Below are positions 8,522 through 15,553 of a DNA stretch of 64,000 bases, piece by piece. The DNA is from Burkholderiales bacterium (GTDB lineage: Bacteria; Pseudomonadota; Gammaproteobacteria; Burkholderiales; Burkholderiaceae_C): contig JAIOOS010000029.1 in the NCBI GenBank assembly GCA_021414305.1, positions 1-64,000 on the forward strand, given 5' to 3'. Made by a program: the position numbers and the translations under genes. How positions within the stretch are numbered: position 1 is the stretch's first letter; each line of letters opens with the position of its first letter. Under the pieces are notes generated by a model. The model was not told where the DNA came from. It searched no databases and worked only from the letters and a program-made list of their open reading frames with translations.

Positions 8522-11500
8522 ATGCAGCTCCCTGACATCGCCCCCGGCAAGCGCTTCGCCCTGCCCCGCCCGACCGGCTCCGCCGACGCCCTGCTCCTCG
8601 CCCGTTTCGCGGCCAGGCAGCGCGCCGCCGCCAAAACGACGACCGCCCTCTTCACCGCCGACCCGGCCGACGCCGGCCGGCTGGCGGAGGAGATCGGCTT
8701 CTTCGAGCCCGAATTGCGCATCGCCGTCTTCCCCGACTGGGAGACGCTGCCCTACGACACCTTCTCGCCGCACCAGGACCTGATCTCCGAGCGCCTGGCG
8801 ACGCTCTGGAAGATCGGCCGCGGCGAGGTCGACGTCGTGCTGATGCCGGCGACGACGGCACTGGTGCGCCTGGCGCCGCCGAGCTTCCTCGCCGCCTACA
8901 CCTTCGAGTTCCGGCAGAAGCAGCGGCTCGACGAGGCCGCGCTGAAGGCGCAGCTCACGCTCGCCGGCTACACCCACGTGAGCCAGGTCGTCTCGCCCGG
9001 CGAGTACGCGGTGCGCGGCGGACTGATCGACCTGTTCCCGATGGGCTCGCACGTTCCGTATCGGGTCGACCTGTTCGGCGACGAGATCGACTCGATCCGC
9101 ACCTTCGACCCCGACAGCCAGCGCAGCCTCTACCCGGTGCCCGAGGTCCGCCTCCTGCCCGGGCGCGAGTTCCCGATGGACGAGGCGGCGCGGGCCGCGT
9201 TCCGCTCGCGCTGGCGCGAGCGCATCGAGGGCGACCCGACCAAGGCGCGGCTCTACAAGGACGTCGGCGCGGGCCTGGCCACCGCCGGCATCGAGTACTT
9301 CCTGCCGCTCTTCTTCGACGAGACCGCGACCGTCTTCGACTACCTCGGTGCGAGCGCGACGCTGGCGCTGCACGGCGAGGTCGACGCCGCGCTGCAGCGC
9401 TTCTGGACCGACACCCGCGAGCGCCATCGCTTCCTGCAGCATGACCCGGAGCGGCCGCTGCTGGCGCCGGAGTTGCTGTTCCTGAAGCCGGAGGACTTCT
9501 TCAGCCGCTGCAACCAGCATGCGCAGCTTTCGGTGCGGGGCGGGCACCCTCACCCCGGCCCTCTCCCGCAAGCGGGCGAGGGAGTCCGCTTGCCCCCTCT
9601 CCCGCCTGCGGGAGAGGGTTGGGGTGAGGGCTGGGCGCGGCCCCTTCCTGATCTCAGCGTCGACCGCGGGGCCCCGGAGCCGCTGCGGCGGCTGCAAGAC
9701 CACGTCGCCGCCACACCGCACCGCGTGCTGATCGTCGCCGAGAGCGAAGGCCGGCGCGAGAGCCTGCTCGAGCTGCTGCGCGACAGCCGGATCGAACCGC
9801 CGGCGGTCGCCTCGCTCGCCGCCTTCGACGCCGGCAGCGAGCACTTCGCGATCGCCGTCGCGCCGCTCGCCCAGGGCTTCGCCTGGCATCGCGCCGACAA
9901 CGACGCGGCGACGCTCGAGTTCGTCACCGAGACCGAGCTGTTCGCGACGACGCCGGGCGCCCGCCGGCGCCGCCGCCAGGAGGCGACGAGCGACGTCAAC
10001 TCGCTGATCAAGGACCTCTCCGAGCTCAAGGTCGGCGACCCGGTGGTGCACGTCAACCACGGCATCGGCCGCTACCTCGGCCTGATCTCGCTGGCGCTCG
10101 GCGGCAGCGAGGAAGAGCCGGCCGAGTACCTGCACCTCGAGTACGCCGACAAGGCCACCCTCTACGTGCCGGTGGCGCAGCTGCACCTGATCGCCCGCTA
10201 CACCGGCGTCAGCGCCGAGGAGGCGCCGCTGCACCGGCTCGGCTCGGGGCAATGGGAGAAGGCGCGCAGGAAGGCCGCCGAGCAGGTGCGCGACACCGCT
10301 GCCGAGCTGCTCAACCTCTACGCCCGGCGAGCCGCGCGCGAGGGCTTCGCCTTCCGCTTCGAGGCGCACGACTACGAGGCCTTCGCCGCCAGCTTCGGCT
10401 TCGAGGAGACGCCCGACCAGCATGCCGCGATCCATGCCGTGATCCAGGACATGGTGTCGCCGCAGCCGATGGACCGGCTGATCTGCGGCGACGTCGGCTT
10501 CGGCAAGACCGAGGTCGCCCTGCGCGCCGCGTTCGTCGCCGTCACCGGCGGCAAGCAGGTCGCGATCCTGGCGCCGACGACGCTGCTCGCCGAGCAGCAC
10601 TTCCAGAACATCGCCGACCGCTTCGGCAAGTGGCCGATCAAGGTCGCCGAGCTCTCGCGCTTCCGCTCGCCCAAGGAGGTGAAGGCGGCGCTCGCCGGGC
10701 TGGCCGACGGCACGATCGACATCGTCGTCGGCACGCACAAGCTGCTCTCGGCCGACGTCAAGTTCGATCGGCTGGGGCTGCTCGTGATCGACGAGGAGCA
10801 TCGCTTCGGCGTGCGCCACAAGGAGCAGATCAAGGCGATGCGCGCCGAGGTCGACGTGCTCACCCTCACCGCGACGCCGATCCCGCGCACCCTCGGCATG
10901 GCGCTGGAAGGCCTGCGCGATCTCTCGGTGATCGCCACCGCGCCGCAGCGCCGGCTGGCGATCAAGACCTTCGTCCGCAACGAGGGCGCGGGCACCATCC
11001 GCGAAGCCGTGCTGCGCGAGCTCAAGCGCGGCGGCCAGGTCTATTTCCTGCACAACGACGTCGCGACCATCGAGCACCGGCGCGAGACCCTGCAGGCGCT
11101 GGTGCCCGAGGCGCGCATCGCGGTGGCACACGGGCAGATGCCCGAGCGCGATCTCGAGCGGGTGATGCGCGACTTCGTCGCCCAGCGCTTCAACGTGCTG
11201 CTCTGCTCGACCATCATCGAGACCGGCATCGACGTGCCGAGCGCCAACACGATCATCATCGCCCGCGCCGACAAGTTCGGCCTGGCGCAGCTGCACCAGC
11301 TGCGCGGCCGGGTCGGGCGCTCGCACCACCAGGCCTACGCCTACCTGATGGTTCCCGACGTCGAGGGCCTGACCAAGATGGCGGCGCAGCGGCTCGACGC
11401 GATCCAGCAGATGGAAGAGCTCGGCTCGGGCTTCTACCTCGCCATGCACGACCTCGAGATCCGCGGCGCCGGCGAGGTGCTCGGCGACAACCAGAGCGGC

Positions 11501-12079
11501 AACATGATGGAGGTCGGCTTCCAGCTCTACAACGACATGCTCGCCGAGGCGGTGCGATCGCTGAAGGCTGGCCGCGAGCCCGACCTGCTGGCCCCCCTCT
11601 CGGCCGTGACCGAGATCAATCTGCACGCGCCCGCCCTGCTGCCCGACTCGTATTGCGGCGACGTGCACATCCGCCTCTCGCTCTACAAGCGTCTGGCGAG
11701 CGCGAGCAAGGCCGAGCAGATCGACGCGATGCTCGAGGAGATCACCGACCGCTTCGGCAAGCTGCCGCCGCAGGGCCAGGCCCTCTTCGACGTGCACCGC
11801 CTGCGCGTCCTGGCCAAGGCCTATGGCGTCACCAAGATCGACGCCGGCGAGAAGGCGACGGCGATCACCTTCATGGCCAATCCGCCGGTCGACCCGGCCC
11901 GGATCATCGAGCTGGTGCAGAAGAACCGGCACATCCGCCTCGTCGGCAACGAGCGGCTCCGGATCGAGCGGGACGCGCCCCTGGTGAAGGATCGGGTGCA
12001 ACTGGTGCGCGACGTGCTGCGCTCGCTCGGCACGCCGAAGGCCGAGGTCCGCGAACCCGCGGCACGCACCGCGGCGTAG
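8522..12079 (+). CDS. mfd: Transcription-repair coupling factor
   Basis: A 1185-residue Mfd, the ATP-dependent translocase that removes stalled RNA polymerase and recruits UvrA/B. The N-terminal UvrB-like modules (1 to about 340) include FPDWETLPYDTFSPH and a UvrA-contact region. The RNA-polymerase-interaction domain is at about 500-530 (VGDPVVHVNHGIGRYLGL). The RecG-like motor has Walker A GDVGFGKTE (about 656-664) and DEEH (about 757), then the TRG region and a C-terminal D7 domain. Residues about 340-372 are encoded by an in-frame palindromic repeat (HPHPGPLPQAGEG and following), so the protein carries a Pro/Gly-rich insert between the N-terminal module and the rest, with no frame break. 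Confidence 0.96.
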   Translation: MQLPDIAPGKRFALPRPTGSADALLLARFAARQRAAAKTTTALFTADPADAGRLAEEIGFFEPELRIAVFPDWETLPYDTFSPHQDLISERLATLWKIGRGEVDVVLMPATTALVRLAPPSFLAAYTFEFRQKQRLDEAALKAQLTLAGYTHVSQVVSPGEYAVRGGLIDLFPMGSHVPYRVDLFGDEIDSIRTFDPDSQRSLYPVPEVRLLPGREFPMDEAARAAFRSRWRERIEGDPTKARLYKDVGAGLATAGIEYFLPLFFDETATVFDYLGASATLALHGEVDAALQRFWTDTRERHRFLQHDPERPLLAPELLFLKPEDFFSRCNQHAQLSVRGGHPHPGPLPQAGEGVRLPPLPPAGEGWGEGWARPLPDLSVDRGAPEPLRRLQDHVAATPHRVLIVAESEGRRESLLELLRDSRIEPPAVASLAAFDAGSEHFAIAVAPLAQGFAWHRADNDAATLEFVTETELFATTPGARRRRRQEATSDVNSLIKDLSELKVGDPVVHVNHGIGRYLGLISLALGGSEEEPAEYLHLEYADKATLYVPVAQLHLIARYTGVSAEEAPLHRLGSGQWEKARRKAAEQVRDTAAELLNLYARRAAREGFAFRFEAHDYEAFAASFGFEETPDQHAAIHAVIQDMVSPQPMDRLICGDVGFGKTEVALRAAFVAVTGGKQVAILAPTTLLAEQHFQNIADRFGKWPIKVAELSRFRSPKEVKAALAGLADGTIDIVVGTHKLLSADVKFDRLGLLVIDEEHRFGVRHKEQIKAMRAEVDVLTLTATPIPRTLGMALEGLRDLSVIATAPQRRLAIKTFVRNEGAGTIREAVLRELKRGGQVYFLHNDVATIEHRRETLQALVPEARIAVAHGQMPERDLERVMRDFVAQRFNVLLCSTIIETGIDVPSANTIIIARADKFGLAQLHQLRGRVGRSHHQAYAYLMVPDVEGLTKMAAQRLDAIQQMEELGSGFYLAMHDLEIRGAGEVLGDNQSGNMMEVGFQLYNDMLAEAVRSLKAGREPDLLAPLSAVTEINLHAPALLPDSYCGDVHIRLSLYKRLASASKAEQIDAMLEEITDRFGKLPPQGQALFDVHRLRVLAKAYGVTKIDAGEKATAITFMANPPVDPARIIELVQKNRHIRLVGNERLRIERDAPLVKDRVQLVRDVLRSLGTPKAEVREPAARTAA
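9547..9630. repeat. Palindromic REP-like repeat inside mfd
   Basis: Two hairpin-forming halves lie in inverted orientation. The outer arms CCCTCACCCC (9547-9556) and GGGGTGAGGG (9621-9630) are exact reverse complements. The inner hairpins are CCCTCTCCCGC-AA-GCGGGCGAGGG and CCCTCTCCCGC-CT-GCGGGAGAGGG. Elements of this CCCTCTCCCGC/GCGGGAGAGGG type are known as dispersed intergenic repeats in many proteobacteria. Here the whole unit sits in the mfd reading frame without a stop. Confidence 0.9.
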
Positions 12080-12096
12080 TCCACGACCCGCCCTCT

Positions 12097-12123
12097 GTCA
12101 TCCTGAGCGAAGCGAAGGATCTC
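12097..12123. repeat. Short dispersed repeat between mfd and res
   Basis: The 27-bp stretch beginning GTCATCCTGAGCG and ending GAAGGATCTC matches a short sequence I know as a widely dispersed intergenic repeat in several bacterial phyla. It lies in the 61-nt gap between the mfd stop and the restriction gene, exactly where core content gives way to the accessory block. It contains a partial palindrome (ATCCT...AGGAT). No terminator-like T-tract follows. Confidence 0.6.
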
Positions 12124-12140
12124 GGCGCCACAATGAGCGC

Positions 12141-14861
12141 ATGGCGCTGCACCCCGCCCTTCCCCGCTCCCCCTACGACACGCCGGACCCCGCCCACCGC
12201 TGGTTCCCGGCCGACGAGGCGCTTCGTGCCACCGCCTACGAGCGCCTGCTTCCGCCGCTCGTCGCCCGGGTCAGGCAGGAGGTCCACGCCTGGCGCGCCA
12301 ACGGCTACCCCGGCGCCAGCCCGACCTCGATCGCGCTGCTGCGCTGGTGGTTCGAGACCGAGCACATCGCGCAGCGGGCCGACGGCAGCGTAGAGCCCTT
12401 CCGCTGGTACTTCGCGCAGCGCGAAGCGGTGGAGTCGGTGATCTGGCTCTACGACGTGAAGCAGGCCCGCGACAAGTACGACCTGCTCCGCTTCGACGCC
12501 TCCGGCGCCGTCTCGGCCGGCATGTTTCCGGAAGACTGGACGCGCTACGTCGTGAAGATGGCCACCGGCGCCGGCAAGACCAAGGTGCTCTCCTTGCTCA
12601 TCGCCTGGAGCTTCTTCCACCGGCTCTACGAACCGGGCTCGGCACTCTCGCGCAATTTCCTGCTCATCGCGCCCAACATCATCGTTCTCGACCGGCTGCG
12701 TGCCGATTTCGACGGCCTGCGCATCTTCTTCGCCGACCCCGTGCTACCCGACAACGGCCATGCGGGACACGACTGGCGAGAAGACTTCCAGCTCACCCTG
12801 CATCTGCAGGACGACGTTCGCGTCGTCCGCGATACAGGCAACCTGTTCCTCACCAACATCCACCGCGTCTATCTCGGCGACTTGCGCGAGCCTTCGCTCG
12901 AGGACGACGACCTCGCCGACTACTTCCTTTCGCCATTCGGCCCGCGCCCTTCCGGCAAGACCACCGACAGCAAGACCGATCTCGGCGAGCTCATCCGCGA
13001 GATCGACGAGCTCGCCGTCTTCAACGACGAGGCGCACCACATCCACGACGAACGCATGGCGTGGTTCGGCAGCATCCGCGACATCCACCACCGCATGCTG
13101 CAGACGGACAAGCGCCTGGCCCTGCAGATCGATGTGACCGCCACGCCGCGCCACAACGATGGAGCCATCTTCGTGCAGACGGTGAGCGACTACCCGCTGG
13201 TCGAGGCCATCCATCAGGGCGTGGTCAAGCATCCGGTGCTGCCCGACGCCGCCAGCCGCGAGCGCATGCACGAGCATCCGAGCGCGATCTTTCACGAGAA
13301 GTTCGCCGACTACCTGGCCCTCGGCGTCGAGGAGTGGAAGAAGAGCTACGCCGAGCACGAGCAGCTCGGCAAGAAGGCGGTGCTGTTCGTGATGGTCGAC
13401 GACACCCGCAACTGCGACGACGTGGGCGCCCATCTGGAACGCGTCTGCCCCGAGCTGCAAGGGGCGGTGCTCGTGATCCACACCAAGAAGAACGGCGACA
13501 TCGCGGAGAGCGCGTCCGGCAAGGACAAGGAAGAGCTGGAGAAGCTTCGCAAGCAGGCCAACCAGATCGACCGCTGGGAGAGCCCCTTCAAGGCCATCGT
13601 CTCCGTGCTGATGCTCAAGGAAGGCTGGGACGTTCGCAACGTCACCACCATCGTCGGCCTGCGCGCCTATGCGGCCAAGAGCAACATCCTGCCCGAGCAG
13701 ACCCTTGGGCGGGGCCTGCGCCGGATGTACTTCGGCACCGACACGGCGGAGACCGTCTCGGTCATGGGCACGCCGGCCTTCATGGAGTTCGTCGAAGGCA
13801 TCCAGAGCGAAGGCGTCGAGCTCGAACGCGTGCCCATGGGCGGCGGCGCGCGGCGCGAAGACTCGCTGATCGTCGAGATCGAGACCACGAATCCGGCCAA
13901 GGACATCGAGGCACTCGACATCGCCCTGCCCCGCCTCGCCCGCCGCTTCCAGCGCGAGTACAGGAACCTCGATTCGCTCGACGCGGCGGCTTTGCCTGCC
14001 GCCGGCCTCGCGCTCCTTCCCTTCACGCCGGAAGAAACTCGCGAGATCGTCTTCAAGACCATGCTCGACGGCGAATCCCATCACACGGTTTCCCTGGAGG
14101 GCGCCGGCAGCAGCGAGGGCCGAAGCGTCGTCGCCTTCTTCGCCCGGCAGTTGCTGAAGGAGTTGCGCCTGGTCGGCGGCTACGAAGTGCTGTACGGGCA
14201 GGTGAAGACCTTCGTGCGCGAGCGCCTGTTCGCAGGGCCGCCAGTCGACATCGACGATCCGGTGGTGCTGCGCAACCTGAGCGAAAGCGCGGCGGCCAAG
14301 CGCGTGTTCGACACTTTCAAGACCGCCATCAACGCCCTCACCGTGCAGGACAGTGGCAGCTCACGGATCGAAGACTTCATCCGGCTGCGCGACGTGCGGC
14401 CGTTTCGCACCCAACACCGCGAATGGCTGCCGGCGAAGCGCTCGATCTTCAACCGGATCGTCGGCGAAGCGAATGCCGGCGGCTTCGAGCTGCGCTTCGC
14501 TGCGTTTCTCGACAGCGCCCCCGGCGTGGCCTCGTTCGCAAAGAACTACCTCGCGGTCGGCTTCAGGCTCGACTACGTCAAGACCGACGGCGACCTCTCG
14601 ACCTACACGCCCGACTTCATCGTCAAGGATGACGGCGGCGATATCTGGATCATCGAGACCAAGGGGCGAGAAGAACTCGACCTGCCACGCAAGATGGCTC
14701 GGCTGGAGCAGTGGTGCACCGATGCCACGATGGCGAGCCTCGCCATGGGTGGCCCGGCCTATCGGTTCATCTATGTCGACCAGGAAGGTTTCGAGCGGCA
14801 TCCGCCGGCGAGCCTGGCGGAGCTGGCGACCATGTTCCGCGAGTACCAGCTGGAGCCTTGA
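12141..14861 (+). CDS. res: Type III-like restriction subunit (helicase-nuclease)
   Basis: A 906-residue restriction subunit. The SF2 translocase has Walker A ATGAGKT (about 141-147), NDEAHH in place of DEAH (about 295-300), VTATPR (motif III), and LGRGLRR (motif VI). A C-terminal PD-(D/E)xK nuclease is read from YTPDFIV (about 822) and IIETKG (about 838-843). Order and length match Res subunits of type III systems, which cut after ATP-driven translocation when paired with Mod. Unusually, res precedes mod, and a toxin-antitoxin pair separates them. The start ATG lies 18 nt after the dispersed repeat. A stand-alone Res-like enzyme of another class cannot be excluded. Confidence 0.85.
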   Translation: MALHPALPRSPYDTPDPAHRWFPADEALRATAYERLLPPLVARVRQEVHAWRANGYPGASPTSIALLRWWFETEHIAQRADGSVEPFRWYFAQREAVESVIWLYDVKQARDKYDLLRFDASGAVSAGMFPEDWTRYVVKMATGAGKTKVLSLLIAWSFFHRLYEPGSALSRNFLLIAPNIIVLDRLRADFDGLRIFFADPVLPDNGHAGHDWREDFQLTLHLQDDVRVVRDTGNLFLTNIHRVYLGDLREPSLEDDDLADYFLSPFGPRPSGKTTDSKTDLGELIREIDELAVFNDEAHHIHDERMAWFGSIRDIHHRMLQTDKRLALQIDVTATPRHNDGAIFVQTVSDYPLVEAIHQGVVKHPVLPDAASRERMHEHPSAIFHEKFADYLALGVEEWKKSYAEHEQLGKKAVLFVMVDDTRNCDDVGAHLERVCPELQGAVLVIHTKKNGDIAESASGKDKEELEKLRKQANQIDRWESPFKAIVSVLMLKEGWDVRNVTTIVGLRAYAAKSNILPEQTLGRGLRRMYFGTDTAETVSVMGTPAFMEFVEGIQSEGVELERVPMGGGARREDSLIVEIETTNPAKDIEALDIALPRLARRFQREYRNLDSLDAAALPAAGLALLPFTPEETREIVFKTMLDGESHHTVSLEGAGSSEGRSVVAFFARQLLKELRLVGGYEVLYGQVKTFVRERLFAGPPVDIDDPVVLRNLSESAAAKRVFDTFKTAINALTVQDSGSSRIEDFIRLRDVRPFRTQHREWLPAKRSIFNRIVGEANAGGFELRFAAFLDSAPGVASFAKNYLAVGFRLDYVKTDGDLSTYTPDFIVKDDGGDIWIIETKGREELDLPRKMARLEQWCTDATMASLAMGGPAYRFIYVDQEGFERHPPASLAELATMFREYQLEP

Positions 14862-14895
14862 CATTTGGTACCATTTCGCTTCCTATTCGCTTCCT
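14858..14895 (+). promoter_or_regulatory. Candidate promoter and operator of the toxin-antitoxin pair
   Basis: A perfect -35 hexamer TTGACA (14858-14863) overlaps the res stop codon, and TCCTAT (14881-14886) at 17-bp spacing is a weak -10. A 10-bp direct repeat, TTCGCTTCCT, occurs at 14875-14884 and again at 14886-14895, an 11-bp period that puts both copies on the same face of the helix across the -10. That is a plausible antitoxin-binding site. It would let the pair be transcribed separately from res. Confidence 0.4.
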
Positions 14896-14909
14896 CCCCG
14901 GAGCCGTGG

Positions 14910-15140
14910 ATGTCCACCCTAGTCGTCAAGAACCTGCCGGAAGAACTGCACGAGCGGCTGCGCGAACGGGCGCAGCGCAACCATCGTTCGGTGACGAAGG
15001 AGGCGATCGTGCTGCTCGAGCAGGGCATGCTGGCGCCCGCGGTACGCCGTCCGGTCAAGCTGCCGCCGCCGATCAAGCTCAAGGGCGGCCCGGTTACCAC
15101 CGAGTGGATCGAGGCCGCCATCGCCGAAGGCCGGGACTGA
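14910..15140 (+). CDS. Ribbon-helix-helix antitoxin (FitA-like)
   Basis: A 76-residue antitoxin. The N-terminal ribbon-helix-helix is evident in STLVVKNLPEELHERLRERA followed by QRNHRSVTKEAI, the pattern of FitA/Arc-type DNA-binding antitoxins. The C-terminal tail (PPPIKLKGGPVTTEWIEAAI) would be the toxin-neutralising segment. ATG 14910 is used because the ribbon strand begins there and GGAG precedes it by 7 nt; the frame is open further upstream without merit. Paired with the PIN toxin 4 nt downstream. By family knowledge it represses its own promoter as a complex with the toxin. Confidence 0.88.
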   Translation: MSTLVVKNLPEELHERLRERAQRNHRSVTKEAIVLLEQGMLAPAVRRPVKLPPPIKLKGGPVTTEWIEAAIAEGRD

Positions 15141-15144
15141 GCGC

Positions 15145-15546
15145 GTGCTGCTGGTCGACACCAACATCGTCGCCAACCTCCTGCTGGATGGGCCGCAAGG
15201 CCCTTCCGCTCGCGCCCTCTACGCCCAGGATCCGGACTGGACGACCGAGCCGCTGCTCTTCGTCGAGCTGACGAATGTGCTCGCCACGGGGCTGCGACAG
15301 AAGCGCCTGTCTTCGGCCCAGGCGGAATCCGCCCTCGCGCGCGCCCACGAGATGCTCGACGGCTACCTGCACCTCACGCCTGACCGCCAGGTGCTTGCCG
15401 TGGCGGCACGCTACGGCATCAGCGGCTACGACGCCCGCTTCGTGTGCGCGGCGCTCGAGATCGGCTCGCCGCTCGTCACGGAAGACGCCGGCTTGCGCCG
15501 CAAAGTGCCCGAGGCCACGTGCTCCATGGCCGAAGCGTTGGCCTGA
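15145..15546 (+). CDS. PIN-domain (VapC-like) toxin
   Basis: A 133-residue PIN-domain ribonuclease toxin starting with GTG. The acidic metal-binding set is intact: Asp5 in LLVDTNIVAN, Glu41 in FVELTNVL, Asp96 in SGYDARFV, and Asp114 in VTEDAGLRR. Such toxins typically cut tRNA or rRNA when freed from the antitoxin; the target here is unknown. It follows the antitoxin gene by 4 nt and is followed after 7 nt by mod, so toxin and methyltransferase could share a transcript. Confidence 0.9.
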   Translation: MLLVDTNIVANLLLDGPQGPSARALYAQDPDWTTEPLLFVELTNVLATGLRQKRLSSAQAESALARAHEMLDGYLHLTPDRQVLAVAARYGISGYDARFVCAALEIGSPLVTEDAGLRRKVPEATCSMAEALA

Positions 15547-15553
15547 GGCGCAC

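Noticed and set aside
8099..12001. A 1300-codon open frame antisense to mfd and ispD
   Set aside because: High-G+C coding DNA keeps the antisense frames free of stops; the product is a low-complexity Arg/His/Asp-rich sequence, while the opposite strand encodes an unmistakable Mfd.
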